Of a stretch of DNA of 64,000 bases, positions 16,363 through 25,442 are shown one piece after another. Numbering within the stretch: the stretch's first letter is position 1; each line of letters begins with the position of its first letter. The notes under the pieces were generated by a model. The model saw nothing but the letters and a program-made list of their open reading frames with translations, made no database searches and was not told where the DNA came from. The DNA lies in contig NZ_JACHJK010000012.1 of assembly GCF_014203595.1 (NCBI RefSeq), positions 206,230 through 270,229 on the forward strand, written 5' to 3'. The position numbers were made by a program, and so were the translations under genes. This DNA comes from Streptomyces echinatus (GTDB lineage: Bacteria; Actinomycetota; Actinomycetes; Streptomycetales; Streptomycetaceae).

Positions 16363-18884
16363 TGCGGATCCCGCTTTCTTGGCTGCGGGAGTACGTCGAC
16401 CTGCCGGCGACGGAAACCGGCCGCGACGTCCAGGAGAAGCTCGTCTCCGCCGGCCTCGAGGTCGAGACCGTCGAACAGCTCGGCGCCGACCTCAAGGGCC
16501 CGCTGGTCGTCGGCCAGGTGCTGACCATCGAGGAGCTGGAGGGCTTCAAGAAGCCGATCCGCTTCTGCACCGTCGACGTCGGCCAGGCCAACGGCACCGG
16601 TGAGCCCCAGGAGATCGTCTGCGGCGCCCGGAACTTCGCCGTCGGCGACAAGGTCGTCGTGGTCCTCCCCGGCGCCACGCTCCCCGGCGGGTTCTCCATC
16701 GCCGCCCGCAAGACCTACGGCAAGACGTCCCACGGCATGATCTGCTCCACCGACGAGCTGGGCATGGGCGACGACGGCACCCACGGGATCATCGTGCTGC
16801 CGCCGGAGACCGAGGTCGGCCGGGACGCCATCGAGCTGCTGGAGCTGGTCGACGAGGTCCTGGACATCGCCGTCACCGCCAACCGCGGCGACTGCCTGTC
16901 CATCCGCGGCGTCGCCCGCGAGGCCGCCATCGCCTACGGTCTGCCGCTGCGCGACCCGGCCCTGATCGACGTGCCGGCCCCGAACGCCTACGGCTACCCG
17001 GTCCAGGTCTCCGACCCGTTCGGCTGCGACCGCTTCACCGCGCGCACGATCACCGGCCTGCGCCCCGAGGCCCGTTCCCCGATCTGGCTGCAGCGCCGGC
17101 TGCAGAAGGTCGGCATGCGCCCGATCTCGCTCGCCGTCGACGTCACGAACTACGTGATGATGGAGCTGGGCCAGCCCCTGCACGCCTACGACCGCAGTCT
17201 GGTCCAGGGCACCATCGGCGTGCGCCGGGCCGAGGAGGGCGAGAAGCTCGTCACCCTCGACGGCGTCGAGCGCAAGCTGCACGCCGAGGACCTCGTCATC
17301 ACCGACGAGCGCGGCCCGATCGGCCTCGCGGGCGTGATGGGCGGCGCCAACACGGAGATCGCCGACCACGAGGTCACCGAGGACGGGGTGAACGGGACCA
17401 CCGACGTGGTCATCGAGGCCGCGCACTTCGACGCCGTCTCCATCGCCCGTACGGCCCGCCGCCACAAGCTGCTGTCCGAGGCGTCCCGCCGCTTCGAGCG
17501 GGGCGTCGACCCGCAGGCGGCCGCCGCGGCCGCGCAGCGCACCGTGGACCTGCTGGTGCTGCTCGCGGGCGGCACGGCGGAGGCCGGCGTCACCGAGATC
17601 ATCGCGCCCTCGGCCCCGCGCACCATCACCCTCCCGGCAGGCCACCCGGACAAGGTCGCGGGCGTCGACTACGGCCGTGAGACGGTCGTCCGCCGTCTCC
17701 AGGAGGTCGGCTGCGACGTGTACGGGCAGGACGAGCTGATCGTCACCGCCCCGTCCTGGCGCCCCGACCTGACCGAACCGAACGACCTGGCCGAAGAGGT
17801 CATCCGCCTGGAGGGCTACGAGAACCTGCCCTCCACGCTGCCCAAGCCGCCCTCGGGCCGCGGCCTGACCCACCGCCAGCGGCTGCACCGCAGGGTCGGC
17901 CGCGCGCTGGCCGGTGCGGGCTACGTCGAGGCGCCGAACTACCCGTTCGTCAGCGAGCAGGTCTTCGACCAGCTCGGCCTGGACGCCGGCGACCCGGCAC
18001 GCCGCGTCGTGAAGCTGGTCAACCCGCTCAGCGACGAGGAGCCCGCGCTCCGTACGACGCTGCTGCCGGGCCTGCTGAATGCCCTGCGCCGCAACGACGG
18101 CCGGGGTTCGCACGATCTGACGCTGTTCGAGACCGGCCTGGTCTTCCTGCCGCGTGCGGAGCGGGGCACCGCGGTGCACCTGCCCGTCGACCGGCGCCCC
18201 ACCGACGAGGAGATCGCCGCGCTGGACGCCGCGCTGCCCGAGCAGCCGCGGCACGTCGCCGTGGTCCTCGCGGGCGCCCGCGAACAGGCCGGCTGGTGGG
18301 GCAAGGGCCGCCCGGCGGACTGGGCCGACGCCGTCGAGGCGGCGCGCACGGTCGCCGGTGAGGCCGGGGCCGAACTGATCGTCCGCAAGGGGCAGTACGG
18401 TCCCTGGCACCCCGGCCGCTGCGCCGAACTGGTCGTCGTCGCCGACGGCACGGAGCGGGTCGTGGGCCATGCGGGTGAACTGCACCCGCGGGTCCTGAAG
18501 GCCCTGGGGCTGCCCGAGCGCACCTGTGCGATGGAGCTGGACCTGGACGCGCTGGAGACGGCGGGCGACGGCGTCCCCCAGGCTCCGGCCATCTCCACGT
18601 TCCCGGTCGCCACGCAGGACGTCGCCCTCGTCGTCGACCGGCCGGTGCCGGCCGCGGAGGTCGAGGCGGCGCTGCGTGAGGGGGCCGGGGAGCTGCTGGA
18701 GTCCATCCGGCTGTTCGACGTGTACGAGAACGCCGAGCAGCTGGGTGAGGGCCGCAAGTCCCTCGCCTACGCGCTGCGGTTCCGGGCCGCCGACCGCACG
18801 CTGACCGTGGACGAGGCGTCCGCCGCCCGGGACGCGGCGGTCGCCCTCGCGGGTGAGCGGACGGGTGCGGTGCTGCGCGGCTGA
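16362..18884 (+). CDS. pheT: Phenylalanine-tRNA ligase beta subunit
   Basis: A full-length beta subunit of 840 residues: N-terminal tRNA-binding OB domain (about 40-155, ICSTDELGMG), B3/B4 editing domain with RRFERGVDPQ (about 376-385), B5 domain (about 420-500), B6/B7 catalytic-like core and a C-terminal FDX-ACB anticodon-binding domain (about 745-838, STFPVATQDVALVVDR). ATG 16362 overlaps the pheS stop. It also hydrolyses mischarged Tyr-tRNA(Phe) in homologues. Confidence 0.97.
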   Translation: MRIPLSWLREYVDLPATETGRDVQEKLVSAGLEVETVEQLGADLKGPLVVGQVLTIEELEGFKKPIRFCTVDVGQANGTGEPQEIVCGARNFAVGDKVVVVLPGATLPGGFSIAARKTYGKTSHGMICSTDELGMGDDGTHGIIVLPPETEVGRDAIELLELVDEVLDIAVTANRGDCLSIRGVAREAAIAYGLPLRDPALIDVPAPNAYGYPVQVSDPFGCDRFTARTITGLRPEARSPIWLQRRLQKVGMRPISLAVDVTNYVMMELGQPLHAYDRSLVQGTIGVRRAEEGEKLVTLDGVERKLHAEDLVITDERGPIGLAGVMGGANTEIADHEVTEDGVNGTTDVVIEAAHFDAVSIARTARRHKLLSEASRRFERGVDPQAAAAAAQRTVDLLVLLAGGTAEAGVTEIIAPSAPRTITLPAGHPDKVAGVDYGRETVVRRLQEVGCDVYGQDELIVTAPSWRPDLTEPNDLAEEVIRLEGYENLPSTLPKPPSGRGLTHRQRLHRRVGRALAGAGYVEAPNYPFVSEQVFDQLGLDAGDPARRVVKLVNPLSDEEPALRTTLLPGLLNALRRNDGRGSHDLTLFETGLVFLPRAERGTAVHLPVDRRPTDEEIAALDAALPEQPRHVAVVLAGAREQAGWWGKGRPADWADAVEAARTVAGEAGAELIVRKGQYGPWHPGRCAELVVVADGTERVVGHAGELHPRVLKALGLPERTCAMELDLDALETAGDGVPQAPAISTFPVATQDVALVVDRPVPAAEVEAALREGAGELLESIRLFDVYENAEQLGEGRKSLAYALRFRAADRTLTVDEASAARDAAVALAGERTGAVLRG

Positions 18885-18906
18885 GCACCGTTTTCGGTTC
18901 TGTCGC

Positions 18907-18937
18907 CGGCCGGCCACGGGTTGCCCGTGGCCGGCCG
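18907..18937 (+). terminator. Strong terminator hairpin after pheT
   Basis: A perfect 14-bp GC-rich stem, 18907-18920 with 18924-18937 (arms ending CCACGGG and CCCGTGG), closed by a TTG loop, 22 bp after the pheT stop. It has no U-tail, typical of Streptomyces terminators. Confidence 0.8.
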
Positions 18938-18979
18938 CGCGGCTCCCCGCCCCCTGGGGCGGCTGTCCCTGCCGCTGGC

Positions 18980-18991
18980 TGCATAAATGCA
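18980..18991. promoter_or_regulatory. ARG-box-like palindrome TGCATAAATGCA
   Basis: A perfect 12-bp palindrome about 140 bp upstream of the PP2C phosphatase gene. It resembles half of the TTGCATAAACGTGCA segment in the argC promoter region. ArgR binding is possible but a single short palindrome is weak evidence. Confidence 0.3.
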
Positions 18992-19071
18992 GGCCGGCCG
19001 GGGTGTCCTCACTCGTTCGGGTGGGAATCCGAGGGGTTGCGGCCCCGGTGGGTCATGCCGTCGACAGAATC

Positions 19072-19095
19072 GGACCGGCCTTTCGGGGCCGGTCC
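19072..19095 (+). terminator. Terminator/attenuator-like hairpin before the PP2C phosphatase gene
   Basis: GGACCGGCC (19072-19080) and GGCCGGTCC (19087-19095) form a perfect 9-bp stem with a TTTCGG loop, followed by GTCTGCTTT. It sits 36 bp upstream of the phosphatase start, after the stronger pheT hairpin, so it may be a second terminator or a leader attenuator. Confidence 0.5.
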
Positions 19096-19131
19096 GTCTG
19101 CTTTGCCAGGCCCACATGGGGGACCAGAGGC

Positions 19132-20262
19132 ATGATCCGCATCAAGGCACGGGCGCCCACCGGGCGGGCAGCCGTACAGTCCACGGTCTGGGGAGCCGCC
19201 GCGGTCGGCTACAAGTTCGGCTGCCCGCTCGCCCAGCAGGACGGGCTCGGGGCGCGCATCGTCACCAGCGCGGTGTTCTTCGCCGTGGGCACCGGCCTCA
19301 TATTCCATGTCCGCCGCGCCCTGCTCCAGGAGCTGCGGCTCGCCCGGCGGGCGGCGCGCGCGGCGCAGAACGTCGTCCTGCGTCCGCTGCCCCCGCGGCT
19401 CGACGGGCTGGGCGTCGCCGCCGCCCAGCTGTCCGCCGACCGGGGCGCGTGTGTCGGCGGCGATCTGTACGAGGCCGTCGCCACCGAGCACGGGGTCCGC
19501 GTGGTGATGGGTGACGTACGGGGACACGGTCTGGCCGCCCTCGGCACCGTCGCCGCCCTCCTCGGCAGCTTCCGCGAGGCCGCCCACGACGAGCCCGAAC
19601 TGGGCCGTGTACTGCGCAGACTGGACCGCGCCCTCGCCCGGCACCTGCGCGAGCGGGCCCGTGCCGAGCACCCGGCGCACGGCACCGCCGACCCGGACAA
19701 CCCGGTCGCCGAGGAGTTCGTCACGGTCCTGCTCCTGGAGATCGGCCGGGACGGCGAAGTGCGTGCCCTCAACTGCGGTCATCCGTGGCCGTACCTGCTC
19801 CGGGGCACGCGGGTGGAGGCGCTGTCGCACGCGGATCCCCTCCCGCCCCTGGGGCCGTTCCCGCTGCCGGCGGATGCCGCGGCCGGGCCCTGCGGCCGGC
19901 TGCTCGCGGGGGAGTCCCTCGTTCTCTTCACGGACGGCGTGGAGGACGCCCGGGACGGCCGGGGGCGGTTCTTCTCGCTGCCGGAGACGTTGCGCGCGGT
20001 GGTGCACGAGCATCCGGTGTCCCCGCAGGCGGTACTGCGCAGGGTCTTCGGGGCTCTGCTGCGCCACACGGCGGGCCGGCCCACGGACGACGTCGCGATG
20101 CTGGTCCTGCGGAACGACCGGGGGTCCCGCCGCGGCTCCCCGGAGACCCGGGACGGCGACGACGCCTGCCGCTCCGCCGGGCGGACCCGGGCCGCCACCA
20201 CCCGCCCACAGCAGATGACGCACCGCCAGACCCTGTCGCCCCGGCCAAGCCACCGTTGTTGA
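19132..20262 (+). CDS. PP2C-type (SpoIIE) protein serine/threonine phosphatase, membrane anchored
   Basis: A 376-residue protein. Residues about 14-60 form one or two membrane segments (RIVTSAVFFAVGTGLIF). The remainder is a SpoIIE/RsbU-type PP2C domain with the metal-binding GGDLYE (about 112-117), VMGDVRGHG (about 126-134), LNCGHPWPYLLR (about 211-222), LFTDGVEDARD (about 264-274) and TDDVAMLVL (about 325-333). The ATG at 19132 follows CCAGAGG. The family usually dephosphorylates anti-anti-sigma factors; no partner switch genes are adjacent, so the substrate is unknown. Confidence 0.88.
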   Translation: MIRIKARAPTGRAAVQSTVWGAAAVGYKFGCPLAQQDGLGARIVTSAVFFAVGTGLIFHVRRALLQELRLARRAARAAQNVVLRPLPPRLDGLGVAAAQLSADRGACVGGDLYEAVATEHGVRVVMGDVRGHGLAALGTVAALLGSFREAAHDEPELGRVLRRLDRALARHLRERARAEHPAHGTADPDNPVAEEFVTVLLLEIGRDGEVRALNCGHPWPYLLRGTRVEALSHADPLPPLGPFPLPADAAAGPCGRLLAGESLVLFTDGVEDARDGRGRFFSLPETLRAVVHEHPVSPQAVLRRVFGALLRHTAGRPTDDVAMLVLRNDRGSRRGSPETRDGDDACRSAGRTRAATTRPQQMTHRQTLSPRPSHRC

Positions 20263-20362
20263 GGGGGAGCCGGCGGCTTGGCCGGCCTCTTGCGAGGCAT
20301 CTCAGTCAACCGGACGTGCACGCTCCGCGACAGCGCGCGCACACCACGGATACGGGCACTCG

Positions 20363-20381
20363 GTTCACACCCCGTGTGAAC
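20363..20381. promoter_or_regulatory. Perfect 8-bp inverted repeat upstream of the HTH/TPR regulator
   Basis: GTTCACAC-CCC-GTGTGAAC lies 47-65 bp before the start of the HTH/TPR regulator, immediately upstream of a TACGCT -10-like hexamer at 20392-20397. It is likely an operator for this promoter; autoregulation is plausible. Confidence 0.6.
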
Positions 20382-20427
20382 GCGTTCCCACTACGCTGAC
20401 CGCACCAGGCCACTCGGGGGGCATTCC

Positions 20428-21768
20428 ATGCAGCCCAACACTCTGCTCGACGCCATCCTGGACGAGGCGGGCATCTCGCACGCCGGTCTCGCCGCCCACG
20501 TCAACCAGGCGGGACGCGCCCGCGGTCTCGGTCTGAGGTACGAACACACCGCCGTGGCGCGGTGGTTGAAGGGCCAGCGGCCCCGTGGCCAGGTGCCCGA
20601 CCTGATCTGCGAGGTGCTGGCCGCCCGGCTGCGCCGCCCGGTCACGCTGGACGACATCGGCCTGGGCGTGCCCGGCGAACCGAGTGCGCCGCACGCCGGT
20701 TCGCTGTCCGGCTTCGTGGAGCGGGCCACCGCGCTGTGGCGGTCGGACGAACAGCAGCGCCCCCATGTGCTGGGCGCCCCCGCGGTCACCGGGACCCCGG
20801 CCGTGATGCCGGTGTGGGAGTGGGAGAACCCGCCCGAGGACGTCGATGTCTCCCGGGGCGGCCGGCACCGGGTCACCCCGGCCGACATCGAGATGCTGCG
20901 CGCCGCCCGGGCGCACTACGAGCAGATGTACCGGAAGGCCGGCGGGATCGCGACCCGGACGCGGATCGTCGGGTTCCTCAACGCCGAGGCCGCGCCGCTG
21001 CTGCGTGGCAGCTACACCGACGCCACCGGCCGTCAACTGCACCGGGCGACCGGCGGGTTGGTGGCGATCACGGGGATCTGCGCCTACGACTCCGACGCGC
21101 ACGGACTGGCCCAGCGCTACTTCCACCAGGCGCTGCGGCTCGCGAAGGCCAGCGGGGACCGGGGGCTCGGGGCCTATGTGATCGCCCTGCTGGTCAACCA
21201 GTCGCTGTTCATGCGGGAGTACCGGCAGGCCGTCGCCTTCGCCGAGGCCGCGCTGCGCGCCGCCGGCCGGCACATCACCCCGGCGCTCGCCTCCGACCTG
21301 TACGCGATGCAGGCCAAGGCGTACGCGCACCTCGGTGACGGCGGCAGCGCGCTGTCCTGCATCCGGCGCGCGGAGACGGCCGCCGAGCGGATCCGGCGGG
21401 GCCACGAGCCGGACGAGACCGGCTATGTGCAACCGGGGCTCGTCAATGTGCAGGTGGCCGAGGCGCTGCTCAGCCTGGGGGAACTCGCCGCCGCCCGCGA
21501 GCACGCCGCGGCGGCCGTCGGCAACCCGGCCCACGACCGGGGGCGGGTGCACCGGCTGGCCATGCTCAGCACCATCGAACTGCGCCAGGGCAACGCCGAG
21601 CAGGCCGTGGCCACCGCCGTGCAGATGGCGGAGCAGGCCCGCGGAATGGAGTCCCAGCGGCTGCGCGACAGACTCCGCGCGGTGCGCGAGCATCTGGCGC
21701 GCTGCGGCTCGGCGGGCACCTCCGAGGCCGCCGAACTGATCGACGGGGCGCTGCGCGTACCGCTGTAG
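20428..21768 (+). CDS. HTH/TPR transcriptional regulator, NsdA-like
   Basis: A 446-residue protein. The first ~75 residues contain a helix-turn-helix-like region (AAHVNQAGRARGLGLRYEHT, then VARWLKGQRPRGQVPDLICE). From about 150 to 430 it is helical with TPR-type repeats (GLAQRYFHQALRLAKASGD, QAVAFAEAALRAAGRH, AEALLSLGELAAAREHAAAA). The layout resembles Streptomyces NsdA/NsdB-type regulators that repress development and antibiotic production. ATG 20428 follows GGGGGGC. The palindrome upstream suggests autoregulation. Whether it is orthologous to a characterised Nsd protein cannot be decided here. Confidence 0.7.
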   Translation: MQPNTLLDAILDEAGISHAGLAAHVNQAGRARGLGLRYEHTAVARWLKGQRPRGQVPDLICEVLAARLRRPVTLDDIGLGVPGEPSAPHAGSLSGFVERATALWRSDEQQRPHVLGAPAVTGTPAVMPVWEWENPPEDVDVSRGGRHRVTPADIEMLRAARAHYEQMYRKAGGIATRTRIVGFLNAEAAPLLRGSYTDATGRQLHRATGGLVAITGICAYDSDAHGLAQRYFHQALRLAKASGDRGLGAYVIALLVNQSLFMREYRQAVAFAEAALRAAGRHITPALASDLYAMQAKAYAHLGDGGSALSCIRRAETAAERIRRGHEPDETGYVQPGLVNVQVAEALLSLGELAAAREHAAAAVGNPAHDRGRVHRLAMLSTIELRQGNAEQAVATAVQMAEQARGMESQRLRDRLRAVREHLARCGSAGTSEAAELIDGALRVPL

Positions 21769-21833
21769 GCCCACTGTAGGTAGCTCGTCCCTGCTGCGAT
21801 ATTGCCACTTACTCGGCGGAAGGTGGCAGAACC

Positions 21834-22382
21834 GTGCAGTGGACGAAACAGAACGAACAAACTGTGTATGAAAACCGCTGGTTCAGCGTCAATCTCGCAG
21901 ATGTCGAGCTGCCGGACGGCCGGCACCTGGACCACTTCCTCATCCGGCTGCGCCCCGTGGCCGTGGCCACGGTCGTCAACGAGGCGAACGAAGTGCTGCT
22001 GTTGTGGCGGCACCGCTTCATCACCGACAGCTGGGGATGGGAACTGGCCGCGGGTGTCGTGGAGGACGGCGAGGACATCGCGAGCGCGGCGGCCAGGGAA
22101 CTGGAGGAGGAGACCGGCTGGCGGCCGGGGCCCCTGCACCACCTCATGAGCGTGGAGCCGTCCAACGGCCTCACCGACGCCCGGCACCACATCTACTGGG
22201 CCGACCGGGGCGAGTACATCGGGCACCCCGTGGACGACTTCGAGTCCGACCGGCGGGAATGGGTCCCCCTCAAACTCGTTCCCGACCTGATCGCCCGTGG
22301 GGAGGTCCCGGCCGCCAACATGGCGGCCGCCTTACTCCTGCTGCACCACCTCAGGCTCAACGAGGGCCAGCGGGTGGGCTAG
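21834..22382 (+). CDS. Nudix hydrolase
   Basis: A 182-residue Nudix protein. The complete box spans 74-96: Gly74, Glu80, Arg88-Glu89, Glu92-Glu93 and Gly95. The region MSVEPSNGLTDARHHIYWA resembles ADP-ribose/nucleotide-sugar pyrophosphatases. The GTG at 21834 is preceded by GGAAGGTGG. It hydrolyses a nucleoside diphosphate linked to another moiety; the substrate is unknown. Its stop overlaps, tail to tail, the stop of the small membrane protein on the other strand. It follows the HTH/TPR gene by about 65 bp and may be co-transcribed. Confidence 0.9.
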   Translation: MQWTKQNEQTVYENRWFSVNLADVELPDGRHLDHFLIRLRPVAVATVVNEANEVLLLWRHRFITDSWGWELAAGVVEDGEDIASAAARELEEETGWRPGPLHHLMSVEPSNGLTDARHHIYWADRGEYIGHPVDDFESDRREWVPLKLVPDLIARGEVPAANMAAALLLLHHLRLNEGQRVG

Positions 22383-22639
22383 TGGACGGCCAGTGCCTGC
22401 CAGACCGTCACCACGAGCGCGCCGAGCGCGGTCAGTGCGGCGAGCGACGGCAGCGGCCAGCGTGCGTGTTCCAGAGAAGCCAGACGGGAGTTCAGATCGT
22501 CCAGTTCCTTGGCGGTCTCCTCGGTGCGGTGACGGAGCAGCGCCAGCCCTCCCTCGACGCGGGCGTAGGCCACGTCGAGGCGGCGCCGTAACTCTGCGAG
22601 TTCTCCATGGACCACGGGATGCTCCGGTTCGGCGGTCAC
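22379..22639 (-). CDS. Small coiled-coil protein with C-terminal membrane anchor
   Basis: An 86-residue protein. Heptad-like helices (about 12-56, ELAELRRRLDVAYARVEGG, LLRHRTEETAKELDDLNSRL) are followed by one hydrophobic helix (about 64-83, LPSLAALTALGALVVTVW). The start is GTG 22639 with GGAG 7-8 bases upstream. Not a recognised family; probably a tail-anchored inner-membrane protein. It overlaps the Nudix gene end by 4 bp. Confidence 0.6.
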   Translation of the reverse strand: MTAEPEHPVVHGELAELRRRLDVAYARVEGGLALLRHRTEETAKELDDLNSRLASLEHARWPLPSLAALTALGALVVTVWQALAVH

Positions 22640-22782
22640 GGGTCCGCTCCTTTCGGTGGTCGAAGTGGATGGTCCGCATCCCTTGCATGCGCATGGAGAG
22701 TCAACTCGCCTGGTGGGCGCGTGGGGAGCGTGTGCGACGGGCATATGCGTGCCCGGCGCGCACACGGTGTGTGAAACACGAA

Positions 22783-22810
22783 GGCCCGGCACTCCTTCGA
22801 GTGCCGGGCC
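22783..22810 (-). terminator. Terminator hairpin downstream of the 3-hydroxybutyryl-CoA dehydrogenase gene
   Basis: A perfect 12-bp stem, GGCCCGGCACTC (22783-22794) with GAGTGCCGGGCC (22799-22810), and a 4-nt loop. On the minus strand it is followed by TTCGTGTTT. It sits 22 bp past the stop codon at 22832. Confidence 0.85.
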
Positions 22811-22831
22811 CGCGGGCGTCGCTCTTCGTAA

Positions 22832-23692
22832 TCAGCCGTACGTGTAGAAGCCCGAGCCGGTCTTCCGGCCGAGCCGGCCCGCCTCGACCATGCGCTGGAG
22901 CAGCGGCGGAGCGGCGTACAGCGGCTCCTTGTACTCGGCGTACATCGAGTTGGCGATGGAGACGATGGTGTCCAGGCCGATCAGGTCGGACAGCTTCAGC
23001 GGGCCCATGGGGTGGGCGCAGCCCAGCTCCATGCCGTTGTCGATGTCCTCGCGGCTCGCGATGCCGGACTCGAACATCCGGATCGCGGAGAGCAGGTACG
23101 GCACCAGCAGCGCGTTGACGACGAACCCGGAGCGGTCCTGGGCGCGTACGGAGTGCTTGCCGAGGACCTTCTCGGCGAAGACCTGGGCGCGGCTGAGGGT
23201 GCCCTCGGAGGTGGTGAGCGCCGGGATCAGCTCGACCAGCTTCTGCACCGGGGCCGGGTTGAAGAAGTGGATGCCCACGACGTGGTCGGGGCGGGAGGTG
23301 GCGACCGCCAGCTTCACCAGCGGGATGGAGGAGGTGTTGGAGGCCAGGATCGCGTCCGGGCGGGTCACCACCTGGTCGAGCACCTGGAAGATCTCGGTCT
23401 TCACCTGCTCGTTCTCGACGACGGCCTCGATCACCAGATCCCGGTCGGCGAACTCGCCGAGGTCGGTGGTGAAGCTCAGCCGCGCCTGGGTCTCGTCCCG
23501 CTCCGCCTCGCTGATCTTGCCGCGCTCGGCGGCCTTGGCCAGAGAGTTGTACAGCCGGGTACGGCCGATCTCCAGGGCCTCGCCGGTGGTCTCGGCGACC
23601 TTCACGTCCAGTCCCGCGCGGGCGCACACCTCGGCGATGCCCGCGCCCATCTGGCCGCAGCCCACGACTCCGACGCGCTCGATGTCGGTCAC
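22832..23692 (-). CDS. hbd: 3-hydroxybutyryl-CoA dehydrogenase
   Basis: A 286-residue 3-hydroxyacyl-CoA dehydrogenase. The N-terminal Rossmann fold has GVVGCGQMGAGIAEVCARAG (about 8-27). The catalytic segments are VVGIHFFNPAPVQKLVELI (His-Glu relay) and SGFVVNALLVPYL; the C-terminal helical domain has GMELGCAHPMGPLKLSDLIG. The start is GTG 23692 with AAGGGGA upstream. It interconverts acetoacetyl-CoA and (S)-3-hydroxybutyryl-CoA. In Streptomyces this can feed the ethylmalonyl-CoA and butyrate routes. It is monocistronic by position. Confidence 0.92.
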   Translation of the reverse strand: MTDIERVGVVGCGQMGAGIAEVCARAGLDVKVAETTGEALEIGRTRLYNSLAKAAERGKISEAERDETQARLSFTTDLGEFADRDLVIEAVVENEQVKTEIFQVLDQVVTRPDAILASNTSSIPLVKLAVATSRPDHVVGIHFFNPAPVQKLVELIPALTTSEGTLSRAQVFAEKVLGKHSVRAQDRSGFVVNALLVPYLLSAIRMFESGIASREDIDNGMELGCAHPMGPLKLSDLIGLDTIVSIANSMYAEYKEPLYAAPPLLQRMVEAGRLGRKTGSGFYTYG

Positions 23693-23863
23693 ATCGTCCC
23701 CTTCGCTGGTCTTCCGGCTCGCTGGCAGGACCTCCGGGTTCGGCGCCTGCTCCGATCGTGCACGTTACCGCCAAGTATCGATGATCGATCGCCCGGGTGG
23801 GGGCATCCTGAAGCGCGGAACGGTCCGTGACGAGGCGGATCCGGAGCGTACGGGGAGGTGCAG

Positions 23864-25225
23864 ATGGGGCGCATGTCGCGGCGGGCCTTCGCGCTGACGG
23901 CGCTGTCCACGCTGGTCACGGCACCGGGCACGGCGGCGATGGGTGCGGATCCGGGGCTGGGGGAGGCGGCCGGGGGCGCCGGTCCGGGTCCGGGGGAGGC
24001 CGGCGGGGGCGGCGGTCCGGCACCGGCCACGCCGGCCGGGGGTGCCGCCGGCCCGGACGGGGCCACGGCACCCGGTCCGGACCGTCCGTCGCGCGCGGCC
24101 ACCGAGATGCGGGGTGTCTGGATCGCGACCGTCGCCAACCGGGACTGGCCCTCACGACCGGGCCGGACGGCGGCCGAGCAGCGGAAGGAACTGATCGCCC
24201 ACCTCGACCGGGCGGTCCGGCACCGGCTCAACACGGTCATCCTCCAGGTGCGGCCCACGGCCGACGCACTGTGGCCCTCGCCGCACGAGCCCTGGTCCGA
24301 GTACCTCACCGGCACCCAGGGCAAGAACCCGGGCTGGGACCCGCTCGGCACCGCCGTCACGGAGGCGCACGCCCGGGGCCTCGCGCTGCACGCATGGTTC
24401 AACCCCTACCGGATCGCCAACCACGCCGAGCCCACCCGGCTGTCCGCCGGGCACCCGGCGCGCAAGCACCCCGACTGGGTGGTGCCGTACGGCGGCCGGC
24501 TCTACTACAACCCCGGACTGCCCGAGGTCCGCGCCTTCGTGCAGCGCGCGATGCTGGACGCGGTCGCCCGGTACCCGGTCGACGCCGTCCACTTCGACGA
24601 CTACTTCTACCCCTACCCGGTGGCCGGGCAGACCTTCGACGACGACGACGCGTACGACCGCCACGGCGGCGCCTTCCCGAACCGGGCCGCCTGGCGCCGG
24701 GACAACATCGACACACTGGTGCGGGAGACGGCCGCCGGCGTCGCGCGGGTCCGGCCCGGCACCCTGTTCGGGGTCAGCCCCTTCGGGGTGTGGCGCAACG
24801 CGACGACCGACGCGCGCGGCTCCGACACACGGGCGGGCGTCGAGACGTACGACGACCTGTACGCCGACACCCGCACCTGGGTGCGCAAGCACTGGATCGA
24901 CTACCTGGTGCCGCAGCTCTACTGGCACATCGGCAACGCCGCCGCCGACTACGCCGCGCTCGTCGCGTGGTGGGCGGAGGTCGCCAAGGGCACCAAGACG
25001 CACCTGTACGTCGGCGAGGCCCTGTACCGGGCGGGCGCCGCGGGGCAGCCGTCGGCCTGGCAGGACCCGGTCGAGCTGTCCCGGCACCTCACCCTCGCGG
25101 CCGGGTACCCGCAGGTGCGCGGGCACGTGTTCTTCGCCGCCAAGGACCTGGCGGCGGATCCGGCCGGGGCGATGGCGAGGGTGGTCGCCGACCACTACCG
25201 GGGGCCGGCGAAACCACCGCGGTGA
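23864..25225 (+). CDS. Secreted glycoside hydrolase-like protein, GHL10/DUF187 family
   Basis: A 453-residue secreted protein. An N-terminal signal (MSRRAFALTALSTLVTAPGT) with an RR pair near the start could be Tat or Sec. A Gly/Pro-rich linker (about 28-75) leads to a GHL10 TIM barrel: EMRGVWIATVANRDWPS, VILQVRPTADALWPSP, GLALHAWFNPYRI, VDAVHFDDYFYPYP and LFGVSPFGVWRN. ATG 23864 is chosen because GGGGAGG lies 5 bases upstream. The family includes bacterial cell-wall or polysaccharide-acting proteins; the substrate is unknown. Confidence 0.85.
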   Translation: MGRMSRRAFALTALSTLVTAPGTAAMGADPGLGEAAGGAGPGPGEAGGGGGPAPATPAGGAAGPDGATAPGPDRPSRAATEMRGVWIATVANRDWPSRPGRTAAEQRKELIAHLDRAVRHRLNTVILQVRPTADALWPSPHEPWSEYLTGTQGKNPGWDPLGTAVTEAHARGLALHAWFNPYRIANHAEPTRLSAGHPARKHPDWVVPYGGRLYYNPGLPEVRAFVQRAMLDAVARYPVDAVHFDDYFYPYPVAGQTFDDDDAYDRHGGAFPNRAAWRRDNIDTLVRETAAGVARVRPGTLFGVSPFGVWRNATTDARGSDTRAGVETYDDLYADTRTWVRKHWIDYLVPQLYWHIGNAAADYAALVAWWAEVAKGTKTHLYVGEALYRAGAAGQPSAWQDPVELSRHLTLAAGYPQVRGHVFFAAKDLAADPAGAMARVVADHYRGPAKPPR

Positions 25226-25423
25226 CTACGGACGCTGCCGGTCCTGGTGCTTGACCTGGCAGTCGGGGCCGGGGGACATGATCGCCTCGTGCCCGTTCTC
25301 GAAGCGGACGCGGTAGGGCGGGTTGCCCTCCTGGCCGAGGACTTCGACGACTTCGGAGACCTGGTCGTGCTGGCCCACCACCCTGCCGTGCTGGACAAGC
25401 TTGTCACCCTTGGATGCGCGCAT
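25226..25423 (-). CDS. DUF1918 domain protein
   Basis: A 65-residue protein with the DUF1918 core: ASKGDKLVQHGRVVGQHDQ, then GEVLEV-type strand VVEVLGQEGNPPYRVRFENG and HEAIMSPGPDCQV. It is a small SH3-like beta protein of unknown role, widespread in actinobacteria. It ends flush with the convergent glycosidase gene (stop codons adjacent). Confidence 0.88.
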   Translation of the reverse strand: MRASKGDKLVQHGRVVGQHDQVSEVVEVLGQEGNPPYRVRFENGHEAIMSPGPDCQVKHQDRQRP

Positions 25424-25442
25424 CTGCCGGCCCTCCTCACGA

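Noticed and set aside
16098..18917. A 939-codon open frame antisense to pheT
   Set aside because: It mirrors pheT exactly, is repetitive in Val/Gly/Asp/Gln and has no recognisable motif; long antisense frames are normal in very GC-rich DNA.
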